DNA of 36,523 nt from Flaviramulus sp. (GCF_013001275.1 NZ_JABDMV010000026.1:1-36523), one strand, 5' to 3'; positions 17,894-26,762 are shown, counted from the stretch's first letter. Notes: a model not told the origin generated them from the letters alone. Numbers and translations: made by a program.

Positions 17894-18808
17894 ATGTTAA
17901 AACTTAATGTAAAAAACGAAACTTCACGGCTTCGTGCGGTTATTCTTGGAACAGCTAAAAGCAACGGGCCTACTCCAAAGGTAGAAGAGTGCTATGACCC
18001 TAAAAGTGTTGAGCATGTTTTGGCTGGGACGTATCCTAAAGAAGAGGATATGGTTTTAGAAATGGATGCCGTAGCAAGCGTTTTTGAAAAATATGATGTT
18101 AAAGTTTTTAGGCCTGAAGTCATCAAAGATTGTAACCAAATATTCTCCAGAGATATAGCATTTGTAATTGAAGATAAAATCTTAAGGGCTAATATTTTAC
18201 CAAATAGAGAGAAAGAAATTGAAGCCATAAGTTATGTTTGGAATCAAATTGATCGAGCCAATAGAATTATTCTTCCTGAAGAATGTCATGTCGAAGGTGG
18301 TGATGTAATGCCCTGGAATGACTATATATTTATCGGAACGTATTCAGGTGACGATTACTCTGATTTAATTACTGCACGTACTAATATGGATGCGGTTATA
18401 GCAATTCAAGAATTATTTCCTGAAAAGATTGTAAAATCATTTGAATTAAGAAAATCTAATACAAATGCAAAAGATAATGCATTACATTTAGATTGTTGTT
18501 TTCAACCCATTGGTAAGGAAAAAGCGATTATACATAAAAATGGATTTTTAATTGAAAAAGAATATGAATGGTTAGTTGATTTCTTTGGTAAAGAAAATGT
18601 GTTTGAAATTACTAAAGATGAAATGTATAGCATGAATAGTAATATATTTTCTATTTCAGAAGATATTATTATTTCAGAAAAAAACTTTACACGATTAAAC
18701 ACTTGGTTGCGAGGTCAAGGATTTATAGTTGAAGAAGTACCTTATGCTGAAATTAGTAAACAAGAAGGTTTGTTACGATGTTCTACAATGCCATTGATAA
18801 GAGATTAG
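17894..18808 (+). CDS. DDAH / arginine deiminase-like amidinohydrolase (pentein fold)
   Basis: This is a member of the guanidino-modifying enzyme superfamily, which hydrolyses or transfers the amidino group of arginine-like substrates through a Cys thioester. I start at ATG 17894. The in-frame ATG at 17870 lies within the gltA terminator stem and adds eight unconserved residues. The 304-residue product has FSRDIAF (about 82), CHVEGGDVMPW (Glu134, Asp137), LHLDCCF (His198, Asp200) and near the C-terminus LLRCSTMPL (Cys296), a full catalytic set. The exact substrate (arginine, methylarginine or another) cannot be read from sequence. The next gene is a CtlX-type pentein. Confidence 0.8.
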   Translation: MLKLNVKNETSRLRAVILGTAKSNGPTPKVEECYDPKSVEHVLAGTYPKEEDMVLEMDAVASVFEKYDVKVFRPEVIKDCNQIFSRDIAFVIEDKILRANILPNREKEIEAISYVWNQIDRANRIILPEECHVEGGDVMPWNDYIFIGTYSGDDYSDLITARTNMDAVIAIQELFPEKIVKSFELRKSNTNAKDNALHLDCCFQPIGKEKAIIHKNGFLIEKEYEWLVDFFGKENVFEITKDEMYSMNSNIFSISEDIIISEKNFTRLNTWLRGQGFIVEEVPYAEISKQEGLLRCSTMPLIRD

Positions 18809-18872
18809 ATAAACTCCTTAAATTATTCAGTTTTATCTAGTAAAGCTATCCTATTTTATAAAACATTTAGTA

Positions 18873-18880
18873 TACTTTTG
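18873..18880 (+). promoter_or_regulatory. -7 promoter element for ctlX
   Basis: TACTTTTG is an exact TAnnTTTG match 21 bases before ATG 18902. It suggests that ctlX can be transcribed independently of the gene upstream. No clear -33 TTG is seen at 17-23 bases. Confidence 0.5.
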
Positions 18881-18901
18881 TATTATAAAGTATTAAACAA
18901 A

Positions 18902-19837
18902 ATGCAACAAACAACAAATACTATTTTAATGGTTCGTCCCGTAAATTTTAGGATGAATGAGCAAACTGCGGTTAATAATTATTATCAAGAAGAAGTAGAT
19001 ATGCTACCTTCAACAGTTAACGCTAGAGCACAACAAGAGTTTGATGCTTTTGTAGAAAAACTTAGGAGTATTAGTGTTGAAGTTATTGTTGTTGAAGATA
19101 TAAAAGAAACAGATACTCCGGATTCTATATTCCCAAACAATTGGGTGTCTTTTCATGAAAATGGTGATGTGGGATTGTATCCTATGTTTGCTGAAAATAG
19201 ACGCATTGAGCGTCGAGAAGACATATTAGAAGCTATAGAAAAAAAAGGATTCGTTATTAATAACATTGTGGACTATACAAGTGCTGAAGAAGATGAAATT
19301 TTTCTCGAGGGTACAGGTAGTTTAACATTAGATCGTGTAAATAGAAAAGCCTATTGTGCTCTATCGGCTAGAGCTGATGAAGACTTGCTTATTGAATTTT
19401 GCGAAGATTTTGAATATTCGCCAGTCATTTTTGTGGCTTATCAAACTGTAGATGGTCAGCGCAAACCTATTTATCACACTAATGTTATGATGTGTTTAGG
19501 TGAAACTTTTGCTGTAATTTGTTTAAGTAGTATTGATGATAAAAAAGAACGAAAAAATGTGATTTCTCATTTAAAAGAAGATGGAAAAGAAATAATAGAT
19601 ATTACGGAAGCTCAAGTAAATAATTTTGCCGGAAATATGTTGCAAATAAAAGGTAGTGATGATACACGTTATTTAATTATGAGTCAAGCTGCCTATAACT
19701 GCTTAACGGAGAAACAAGTAAAAATTTTAAATAAGCACAGCAAAATATTATCTAGTTCTTTGGATACTATTGAGACTTGTGGTGGAGGTAGTGCACGATG
19801 TATGATGGCTGAAATATTTTTACCTAAAGAAAAATAA
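18902..19837 (+). CDS. ctlX: CtlX-type citrulline hydrolase / amidinotransferase family protein
   Basis: CtlX proteins are pentein-fold hydrolases; the Francisella enzyme degrades citrulline to ornithine with release of CO2 and ammonia. I start at ATG 18902 (MQQTTNTILMVRPVNF). The upstream TTG at 18878 lies in the promoter box. The 311-residue product has PDSIFPNNWVSFHENG, FLEGTGSLTLDR, YHTNVMMCLG (His192) and the C-terminal CGGGSARCMMAEIF with Cys300 as likely nucleophile. Beside the DDAH-like gene it suggests a two-step route from arginine through citrulline to ornithine. Function is by family only. It converges on the kinase gene with a 5-base gap. Confidence 0.78.
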   Translation: MQQTTNTILMVRPVNFRMNEQTAVNNYYQEEVDMLPSTVNARAQQEFDAFVEKLRSISVEVIVVEDIKETDTPDSIFPNNWVSFHENGDVGLYPMFAENRRIERREDILEAIEKKGFVINNIVDYTSAEEDEIFLEGTGSLTLDRVNRKAYCALSARADEDLLIEFCEDFEYSPVIFVAYQTVDGQRKPIYHTNVMMCLGETFAVICLSSIDDKKERKNVISHLKEDGKEIIDITEAQVNNFAGNMLQIKGSDDTRYLIMSQAAYNCLTEKQVKILNKHSKILSSSLDTIETCGGGSARCMMAEIFLPKEK

Positions 19838-19842
19838 CTTAG

Positions 19843-21903
19843 TTATTCAAGTTTAGACTTTGGTATCTGAACATAAAAAGTACTTCCAACACCTTGTGTA
19901 CTTTCTACCCATATTTTGCCATTATTCAACTCTACTAATTCTTTACATATTGAAAGGCCAAGTCCTGTGCCTTTTTCATTGTTTGTACCTACAGTACTGA
20001 AGGAATTATTTTTAAATAATTTCTCAATATTTGATTTAGATATTCCTATACCAGTATCAGCTACACTAATAATACAACTACCATTACTAATATGGTTGGA
20101 AACGGTAATAGTGTCGCCTTCTTTACAGAATTTTAAGGCGTTTGCTAGTAAATTTTGTATAACAATTTCAAACATGCTTCGGTCTGCATATGCAAAATCT
20201 CGTAATGAATGGTCTACTAAATTAATGCCTTTGTTTTCCAAGCGATTTTCAACAAGTTTAAGTTTATCTTCAAAAACCTCTTGAACATCAAACAAAGTTG
20301 GCTTGGGTTCTAAAGATTGCATTTGGGATTTAGACCAGTTGAGTAAATTGAATAATAAAAGCGACGCATTGTTAGCGTTTTCGCTTAGCTCGGGTATTAG
20401 TGCATCAAATTCTTCTCTAGATAAAGAGCCGTCTTTTAGTAAATCAATGAAGCCATTTATTGATGAAAGCGAGTCTTTTAAATCATGAGAAATAATGGAA
20501 AAGAGTTTGTCTTTTACATTATTTACATTCTCAAGATGTTTAGTTTGCTCGGAAAACGCTTCGTTTTGTAACTGTATTTTAATGTTTTTTTCTTCAAGTT
20601 CTTGAGTATACTTGATGTTGCTATTTCGTTTTAAGTAAATCAATATTAAAAATGTAGATACGATAGCTAATGCAGCAAGCAAAACGTAAAATATAAGTTT
20701 GAACTTATTGTAATTTTCTTCAATCTTAGTAGAAGTTTGTTTAGATGATTGATTTGAGCTACTGATGTAATTATCAAATACTGGTTCATAATCAATCAAT
20801 TTAGGATCAACAGTTCTTGTGCTAACAGCCTTCTTATTTCTTTTAATGCTATTGTTTAGCTCATAATATTCTCGTTGCCATACAAAAGCTCGATCAAACT
20901 TTTTTCTAACCGAGTCTAGAGTTTTCATTAATTTGTAATGCCTTAGTAACTCGGTTTGGTTTCCGATGCTTTTTGCAATAGCTCCGGCTTCAAGCAGCTG
21001 CCTTTCTGCTAAAACTAATCTATTTTGTTGTAAATTTAAATCCCCAAGATTATTTAAAGAAATAAGTAAATCTTCCTTGTTATTTCCGCGAACGTTTAAA
21101 TTATAGCCTTGTACTAAATATCGAGCGGCTTTATCATAATCGTTAAATTTTAAATATTCACCGCCTAATTTTGGTAGGATATGTCCACGAATCGAGTCGT
21201 TTTTAGACTCATCGTCAATTAATACTTTTTCGTAAAATTCAATAGCTTTTCTATGTTCTTTTTTAAACGAATAAAGTTCTGCTAATTTTATTTGTGATTC
21301 TTTTAGTCCTACGGTATCATTTAATTGTTCTTGAATTTCAGCAGCTTTTGTGTAAAACTCAATGGCTTTGTCATAGGAATCAATATTATAATATGCTTTG
21401 GCTAAATTGCTGTATGCCAAATTAAGATCGTCGCGTAAATTTCTCCTTTCAAGAACTTCAATTGCTGCAAGAGAATATTGTAACCCTTTGCTGTAGTTAC
21501 CTCGTTTAATTTCAATTAAACCAATGCTATTATTAACTTTAGCTACACTTAATGTATCACGTAAGGTTGTAAATAAATTTTTGGACTTCGAGTAACCGCT
21601 TACGGCATTAATGTAATCATCTTTTTGGGCATAAATTAACGCTTTGTAATAAGTAATTTCTGCGATTCCTTCTCTATAATTAATGGCATTCGACAGTTTT
21701 TCACTTTCAATAATATATTTAAGAGCTCTTTCGAATTCTTTTACTTTATAAAGTGATTTTATAAGTTTTAATGAAGTTTCTATTTTTAAAGTATCTTGTT
21801 CTTGAAATGCAAGTTCTAAGGCGAGACTATCTATTTCATTGGTTTGTGAAAAACCTACGAAAAAAGATAAATTTAGAATTATCAAAATAAATATTCTCCT
21901 CAT
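19843..21903 (-). CDS. TPR-domain sensor histidine kinase (orphan)
   Basis: Membrane histidine kinase with a periplasmic TPR sensor, a common Bacteroidota design. I start at ATG 21903, which gives a clean signal peptide (MRRIFILIILNLSFFVGFSQ); the ATG at 21945 adds 14 residues that break it. The order in 686 residues is signal peptide, about seven TPR-like repeats (25-360), membrane helix near 402-424 (IFYVLLAALAIVSTFLILIY), coiled coil, H-box IISHDLKDSL (His473), N-box QNLLANALKF, and G-boxes ADTGIGIS and KGTGLGLS. The H-box has Ser where Pro is usual. No receiver domain and no adjacent response regulator are present, so its partner is unknown. Confidence 0.9.
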   Translation of the reverse strand: MRRIFILIILNLSFFVGFSQTNEIDSLALELAFQEQDTLKIETSLKLIKSLYKVKEFERALKYIIESEKLSNAINYREGIAEITYYKALIYAQKDDYINAVSGYSKSKNLFTTLRDTLSVAKVNNSIGLIEIKRGNYSKGLQYSLAAIEVLERRNLRDDLNLAYSNLAKAYYNIDSYDKAIEFYTKAAEIQEQLNDTVGLKESQIKLAELYSFKKEHRKAIEFYEKVLIDDESKNDSIRGHILPKLGGEYLKFNDYDKAARYLVQGYNLNVRGNNKEDLLISLNNLGDLNLQQNRLVLAERQLLEAGAIAKSIGNQTELLRHYKLMKTLDSVRKKFDRAFVWQREYYELNNSIKRNKKAVSTRTVDPKLIDYEPVFDNYISSSNQSSKQTSTKIEENYNKFKLIFYVLLAALAIVSTFLILIYLKRNSNIKYTQELEEKNIKIQLQNEAFSEQTKHLENVNNVKDKLFSIISHDLKDSLSSINGFIDLLKDGSLSREEFDALIPELSENANNASLLLFNLLNWSKSQMQSLEPKPTLFDVQEVFEDKLKLVENRLENKGINLVDHSLRDFAYADRSMFEIVIQNLLANALKFCKEGDTITVSNHISNGSCIISVADTGIGISKSNIEKLFKNNSFSTVGTNNEKGTGLGLSICKELVELNNGKIWVESTQGVGSTFYVQIPKSKLE

Positions 21904-22299
21904 AAAACATGTTAAACTACAGCTGAAAATAAAGTAATTAACCAAAGTTGTCTTAAATCGAGGGAAAATAAGATCACTTTATTCAACTGTAATTCGTTTT
22001 AAATTTCTCCAATTATAATGGATCGATAATAGCATTACTTAACAAAAGTTAGAAAAAACACTTCCAAAATCTAATTTCTGCGTTTTACTACCAATATATT
22101 AGTTGAAAGGACAGGTAAAATTTTGTCTATAAATCGACGAATAGACAAACGGCACTTATCATAGAAAAACAGTGTAAATATCGTTGAAATACACTTTGTT
22201 TATAAAGCATAACTATTTTATTATAATTACTAAAAGTGAAACAGATTTTATAAAATAAAAGATATTTAGTAGATTAAATAAACTTAAAATTATAATATT
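21904..22299. other. 396-base non-coding spacer between divergent genes, with two hairpins
   Basis: This is the longest gene-free stretch in the window. It should carry the promoters of the kinase (leftward) and the small membrane protein (rightward). I find no exact TAnnTTTG box for either. It does hold a perfect 9-bp hairpin at 22122-22149 and a 6-bp hairpin at 22171-22195. No further open frame of note is visible in it. Confidence 0.6.
22122..22149 (+). repeat. perfect inverted repeat TTTGTCTAT / ATAGACAAA
   Basis: The 9-base arms 22122-22130 and 22141-22149 are exact complements around a 10-base loop. There is no T-run after it, and it lies 150 bases before the small membrane-protein gene, so it is more like an operator or leader structure than a terminator. 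A second hairpin, AGTGTA/TACACT (22171-22176 and 22190-22195), follows closely. Confidence 0.5.
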
Positions 22300-22500
22300 A
22301 TGAATAAAACAGTCAAAATGATTTTATTGGTTGTAGGAATAGGGCTATTAACTTATGGTATTTATACTTTGATAGCGCCAGAGGCATCGGTAAGCCTTGG
22401 TGGTATGAGTATGGAAGCTCAAGATAATTCTAATTCTTACATAACTATTGCGCTTGGTCTAGGAGCTTTAGCATTAAGTTTTTTGGGTGGTAAAAAATAA
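22300..22500 (+). CDS. small two-helix membrane protein (DUF3185-like)
   Basis: A 66-residue protein with two hydrophobic segments: MILLVVGIGLLTYGIYTLIA (about 7-26) and ITIALGLGALALSFLG (about 48-63). They are joined by a polar, periplasm- or cytosol-facing loop (SLGGMSMEAQDNSNS), with a Lys-Lys end. The overall layout resembles DUF3185 proteins, small inner-membrane proteins of unknown role. It is flanked by a long leader region with hairpins and by its own terminator, so it is a real single-gene unit. Function unknown. Confidence 0.75.
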   Translation: MNKTVKMILLVVGIGLLTYGIYTLIAPEASVSLGGMSMEAQDNSNSYITIALGLGALALSFLGGKK

Positions 22501-22530
22501 TAGCCTGTAAAGTAATCTTTTTATAAATTT

Positions 22531-22561
22531 AGCTTGACAATTACAGTTGTCAGGCTTTTTT
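22531..22561 (+). terminator. intrinsic terminator after the small membrane-protein gene
   Basis: AGCTTGACAA (22531-22540) pairs with TTGTCAGGCT (22547-22556) with one G-U pair around a 6-base loop, then a T-run to 22561. It isolates the 66-residue gene from argS. Confidence 0.85.
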
Positions 22562-22565
22562 ATTA

Positions 22566-22599
22566 TTGCTGATATAACTTAAAAAACTTAGTATATTTG
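22566..22599 (+). promoter_or_regulatory. promoter for argS (TTG-N23-TATATTTG)
   Basis: TATATTTG at 22592-22599 is an exact -7 match, and TTG at 22566-22568 lies 23 bases upstream, at the edge of the accepted range. The leader to ATG 22621 would be about 15 bases. The apparent TTG start at 22597 is part of this box. Confidence 0.6.
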
Positions 22600-22620
22600 C
22601 AAGCTTATAATGCGATAAAA

Positions 22621-24402
22621 ATGAATCTCCAGAATACTTTATCAAAATACGTAAAAGAAGCTGTAAAATCTGATTTTAATATTGAATTAGAATCGGTAGA
22701 ATTTCAAGCTACCAGAAAAGAGTTTACAGGCGATATTACGGTCGTTATTTTCCCTATGCTACGTTTTATTAAAGGAAACCCTGTTAAAATAGGTGAAATT
22801 ATTGGCAATTTTTTAGTTGATAAAGTTAGCGATGTTAAATCTTTTAATGTTGTTAAAGGGTTTTTAAATATTGAAATAAGTGACTCATATTACATTAATT
22901 TTTTTAATGGAATTAAAAGCAATAGAACATTTGGTTTTGAAGCACCAAAATTAAGTGAAAAGGCGATTATGGTCGAGTATTCTTCTCCAAATACAAACAA
23001 ACCATTGCATTTAGGCCACGTTCGGAATAACCTATTAGGATATAGCGTTGCTGAAATTCTAAAAGCATCTGGAAAAAAAGTTTATAAAACGCAAATTATA
23101 AATGATCGAGGAATTCATATTTGTAAGAGTATGTTAGCATGGAAACTTTATGGAAAAGGAGAAACTCCACAAAGTACCGGCTTAAAAGGCGATAAACTGG
23201 TTGGTAATTATTATGTAAAGTTTGATAAAGAATACAAAAAACAAATTCAAGATTTAGTTTCCAAAGGATTAAGTGAAGAAGAAGCTAAAAAGAATGCGCC
23301 AATTTTAATAGCAGCGCAAAACATGCTTTTAAAATGGGAAGCGGGAGAGGAAGAAACAGTTGGGCTTTGGAAAAAAATGAATGGGTGGGTTTATCAAGGG
23401 TTTGATGAAACTTATAAAAATTTAGGAGTCGATTTTGATACACTTTATTACGAAAGCAATACCTATTTATTGGGAAAAGAGTTTGTATCAGAAGGTCTAA
23501 AATCAGGAGTTTTTATAAAAGAAGAAGATGGGTCGGTTTGGTGTGATTTAACAGATGACGGTTTAGATAAAAAAATAGTACAACGTGCAGATGGCACTGC
23601 GGTATATATGACTCAAGATATTGGTACGGCCATACAACGTATCAAAGATTTTCCTGATGTTGGTGGAATGGTATATACCGTTGGAAATGAGCAAGATTAT
23701 CACTTTCAAGTACTTTTTTTAATCTTAAAGAAATTGGGGTTTGAGTGGGCGAAAAATCTTTATCATTTAAGTTATGGAATGGTAGATTTGCCAAGCGGAA
23801 AAATGAAAAGTAGAGAAGGAACTGTAGTTGATGCCGATGATTTAATAGATGATATGGCGGAAACAGCTGAGGAAATTTCAGAAGAACTTGGTAAGCTTGA
23901 TGGTTATTCAAAAGAAGAAAAGAAAGAACTTTATAGAATTATTGGTTTAGGCGCTTTAAAGTATTATGTGTTAAAGGTAGACCCGAAAAAACGTATTTTA
24001 TTCGATCCCAAAGAATCTATTGATTTTCAAGGAAATACAGGGCCTTTCATACAATATACTTACGCAAGAATTCAGTCTATATTGAGAAAATCAGAATCTA
24101 TTACCGATGAATTAAATGCTGATGACTTATCACTTCATTCCAAAGAAAAAGAATTACTTAAGCAACTTGAGTTATTCCCAGAGGTTATTCAAAGCGCAGC
24201 AGAAAATCATAGTCCTGCATTAATTGCCAATTATACTTATGATTTGGTAAAAGAGTTTAATTCATTTTATCAAAACGTATCGATTTTAGGAGCAGATAAT
24301 GCGAATGAAAAGCTATTTAGAGTACAGATCTCGAACACAGTTGCCAACACGATAAAAAACGGGTTTGCATTACTTGGAATTCAAGTTCCGGATCGAATGT
24401 AG
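22621..24402 (+). CDS. argS: arginyl-tRNA synthetase
   Basis: ArgRS charges tRNA-Arg, a class I synthetase that needs tRNA for amino acid activation. I start at ATG 22621 (MNLQNTLSKYVKEAVK) because the upstream TTG 22597 overlaps the promoter box. The 593-residue product has an N-terminal ArgRS additional domain (to about 95) and the HIGH motif as HLGH (130-133) in NTNKPLHLGHVRNNL. The KMSKS equivalent is KMKSR (394-398). The DALR anticodon-binding domain includes QGNTGPFIQYTYARIQSI and the C-terminal helices. Length is typical. It converges with the TonB receptor gene. Confidence 0.96.
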   Translation: MNLQNTLSKYVKEAVKSDFNIELESVEFQATRKEFTGDITVVIFPMLRFIKGNPVKIGEIIGNFLVDKVSDVKSFNVVKGFLNIEISDSYYINFFNGIKSNRTFGFEAPKLSEKAIMVEYSSPNTNKPLHLGHVRNNLLGYSVAEILKASGKKVYKTQIINDRGIHICKSMLAWKLYGKGETPQSTGLKGDKLVGNYYVKFDKEYKKQIQDLVSKGLSEEEAKKNAPILIAAQNMLLKWEAGEEETVGLWKKMNGWVYQGFDETYKNLGVDFDTLYYESNTYLLGKEFVSEGLKSGVFIKEEDGSVWCDLTDDGLDKKIVQRADGTAVYMTQDIGTAIQRIKDFPDVGGMVYTVGNEQDYHFQVLFLILKKLGFEWAKNLYHLSYGMVDLPSGKMKSREGTVVDADDLIDDMAETAEEISEELGKLDGYSKEEKKELYRIIGLGALKYYVLKVDPKKRILFDPKESIDFQGNTGPFIQYTYARIQSILRKSESITDELNADDLSLHSKEKELLKQLELFPEVIQSAAENHSPALIANYTYDLVKEFNSFYQNVSILGADNANEKLFRVQISNTVANTIKNGFALLGIQVPDRM

Positions 24403-24406
24403 AATA

Positions 24407-24449
24407 TTTTATTTTCCTTTACTTTATTATAAAGAAGACGAAAATAAAA
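24407..24449. terminator. possible bidirectional terminator between argS and the TonB receptor gene
   Basis: TTTTATTTTC (24407-24416) and GAAAATAAAA (24440-24449) are perfect 10-base complements. A short CTTTA/TAAAG stem sits inside the loop. It is AT-rich, so modest in strength, but its location between convergent stop codons fits. Confidence 0.4.
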
Positions 24450-26762
24450 CTAAAAACTCACTCGGAAGCTAACATTTGGCGTAATCCCTAAAGATTCGTT
24501 TTCAACTTTGTTAACTATGTTGTCATCATCTAATGTGTAATAAGTATTAATAATATTTCGTTTATTTAATACATTCCAAAGTGAGGCGCCTACCGTTGCT
24601 CTTGCATTGTCCGAAATATTAAAGTCATAGGTGGCAGAACAATCTGCACGTAAATAATCATTTAGATTCGAACTATTGGGGTTTGTATAGGTAATAACAT
24701 CATCATTAGGGTCATCATCTTTACTTGGTTCTGTAACGGGTTTCCCCGAGTGCCAGTTTAATCCTAACGCCAACTTTATTTTATTATTGGTATAGGTTCC
24801 AGCAAAGGTTATTGCATGTTGTATATCTGCATTATTAGGAAAAGGCAAACCATTGTTTAATTCGTTAAATTCATAATTATTATTACTGTAGGAGTATGAA
24901 ATCCATGAACTAACAATATTATTAAATTGCTTGTTTAGTAATATGTCGATACCTTTTATTTTATAACTACCGATGGCATTAGTAAATTGAAATTGATTTT
25001 GAAAACCTTGACTACGGGAAGTAATACCGTTGGCTTTTTTGATATAAGCTTCAGCGCTCATTAATAATTTATTTTTATTATAATGAAGTCCTGCCGACAG
25101 TTGTTTGCTTTTTATAACAGGAATATTCTCGTGGTTGGAAAGTACCCATCTACGTTTTTCAATTCCTAAAAAGTCATTTTGTAAATCGATGATTTGTGAG
25201 GTAGTTTGGCTTTTAAACTCGCCTAAAACTTCAAACCTAAAATGATTTAGAAATCGTTGACTAAAACTTAATCGAGGTTCTGCTAAAAATAGTTCAAACT
25301 TATTAATATAATTTAATCGTATACCTAAATTTAATCTTGTTTTTGCGTTATTTGACAAAAAATTAGTTTCGCCATAAACAGCGTGACTTCTAATAACTTC
25401 TTTAATATAACTTCTAAAAACAGGATTATTCACATCCTCTAAATTGCTAATTCCAACCTCGGTAAATTGATAGCCACCATTTATTTTGAATTGATGATTT
25501 GGGGTGTAATTAATGTCAACTTTTGCTGAACCATCATAGACTTCATTTTCTTGAATTAAGCGTTGGTCGTTTATAATATCATAATTGGTGGCATCCAAAT
25601 CATAGTTTGTAACATATACTTGTGTTGTGCTGGATAGTTTACTACTCCAATCTTTGCTGTAAGTTACACTAAAAGCGGTATTACGTTGTGAGAGCTTACT
25701 ATTAAGAGCTTCATTTCTATCGTTTATTGTAGATTGCTCATCGTAGTTTAAACTGTTGTTTACGTTTAAAAAATGAAACCTAAGCTTGTCATTTTCTGAA
25801 ATGTTATAAAGAAATTTGGTAGTGATATCATAAAAATAAAACGATTCATTTTGAGAGATCGCATTGGTTTTAGATTTTGAAAAATCGGAATCTTGAAAAA
25901 TACGCTTAAAATACTGTTCGTAAGTCGATGTATTAATTAAATCGGTTATTGAACGACGTGCGGAGAGCTGCAACTCTGTTTTGTTGGAAAGTGGAATTTT
26001 AGCGTAGCCATCGCTATTAATAAAGTTGAACCCTAATCCGGCTTTAAACACATTATCAACATCATCAGGTAAACGCATATCGATTATGCTCGAAATACCA
26101 TCGCCATATTTTGCTTGTGTACCATTTTTGTAAACATTTACTCGTTTCGTAATGTATGGGTTAAAGGCAGAAATTAATCCAAAAAAATGTCCCGATTGAT
26201 ACATTTTTATACCATCCCAAAGTAACAAATTTTGGTCGTGTGTACCGCCTCGAACGTTTATGTTAGAAACAGTTTCATCATTACTTAAAACTCCAGGCAA
26301 TGCTTGTATGGTTTGTAATACATCCGGCTCAATTAGTCCTGGTAAAATCCCAAAAGTTTCGGGTTTAATAGTGATTGAACCATCATTAAGTTTTGTTATG
26401 CCAGTAGTTAAATAATTGGTAATTATTACTTCTTCAAGATTTTGTATTCTAGAACTACTATTTTCTTTTTTATGTTGTTTTATAACAACAAACCGATTAT
26501 CTAATAATTCAAAATCTAATTTAGTTTGATTTTTAAGAAACTCTAAGGCCTCTTCTAAAGATAAATTATTAGTTGGGATTTTACTTGTTTTACCTTTTAT
26601 AGTGTTATCTGCAAATGAAAAACTAATTCCATATTTAGATTCAACCAGTTTTAAAACAGTAATAAGTGTTTGTTTTTCTTTTTGAATAGTTTGTGCTTTT
26701 AGATTTGCAACATTCAAAAAAACTAACGATAAAACAATAGAAAGAAGCTTTTTGCTACTCAC
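24450..26762 (-). CDS. TonB-dependent outer-membrane receptor with STN signalling domain
   Basis: Outer-membrane active-transport receptor of the transducer type. The 770-residue product has a signal peptide (1-23, ending NLKAQ), then an STN domain (about 30-95; SLEEALEFLKNQTKLDFEL) that in FecA-type systems signals to FecR. The plug follows (about 110-235; LPGVLSNDETVSNINVRGG), then a beta-barrel ending in Phe (FRVSF). No carboxypeptidase-like beta-sandwich lies between STN and plug. The start is GTG, overlapping the fecR stop by 8 bases, so translation is probably coupled. No SusD partner is present and the ligand is unknown. It is the last gene of the sigma-fecR-receptor set. Confidence 0.9.
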   Translation of the reverse strand: MSSKKLLSIVLSLVFLNVANLKAQTIQKEKQTLITVLKLVESKYGISFSFADNTIKGKTSKIPTNNLSLEEALEFLKNQTKLDFELLDNRFVVIKQHKKENSSSRIQNLEEVIITNYLTTGITKLNDGSITIKPETFGILPGLIEPDVLQTIQALPGVLSNDETVSNINVRGGTHDQNLLLWDGIKMYQSGHFFGLISAFNPYITKRVNVYKNGTQAKYGDGISSIIDMRLPDDVDNVFKAGLGFNFINSDGYAKIPLSNKTELQLSARRSITDLINTSTYEQYFKRIFQDSDFSKSKTNAISQNESFYFYDITTKFLYNISENDKLRFHFLNVNNSLNYDEQSTINDRNEALNSKLSQRNTAFSVTYSKDWSSKLSSTTQVYVTNYDLDATNYDIINDQRLIQENEVYDGSAKVDINYTPNHQFKINGGYQFTEVGISNLEDVNNPVFRSYIKEVIRSHAVYGETNFLSNNAKTRLNLGIRLNYINKFELFLAEPRLSFSQRFLNHFRFEVLGEFKSQTTSQIIDLQNDFLGIEKRRWVLSNHENIPVIKSKQLSAGLHYNKNKLLMSAEAYIKKANGITSRSQGFQNQFQFTNAIGSYKIKGIDILLNKQFNNIVSSWISYSYSNNNYEFNELNNGLPFPNNADIQHAITFAGTYTNNKIKLALGLNWHSGKPVTEPSKDDDPNDDVITYTNPNSSNLNDYLRADCSATYDFNISDNARATVGASLWNVLNKRNIINTYYTLDDDNIVNKVENESLGITPNVSFRVSF

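Noticed and set aside
18806-18839. TAGATAAA/TTTATCTA hairpin overlapping the stop codon of the DDAH-like gene as a terminator
   Set aside because: The loop is 18 bases, the stem is 8 AT-rich pairs and no T-run follows; too weak to call.
18878-18880. TTG as start of ctlX
   Set aside because: It is the TTG of an exact TAnnTTTG promoter box; ATG 18902 gives the expected N-terminus.
19833-19847. AATAACT/AGTTATT palindrome as a bidirectional terminator between ctlX and the kinase gene
   Set aside because: The arms are separated by one base and lie across both stop codons; no usable loop or U-tract.
19916-20284. 122-codon plus-strand frame opposite the histidine kinase
   Set aside because: It lies over the HATPase region of a clear gene and has no recognisable motif.
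22597-22599. TTG as start of argS
   Set aside because: It is the end of the TATATTTG promoter box; ATG 22621 fits the family.
23642-23911. 89-codon minus-strand frame inside argS
   Set aside because: Antisense shadow of a conserved gene with no signal or family feature; the same applies to all other frames opposite ribosomal genes.
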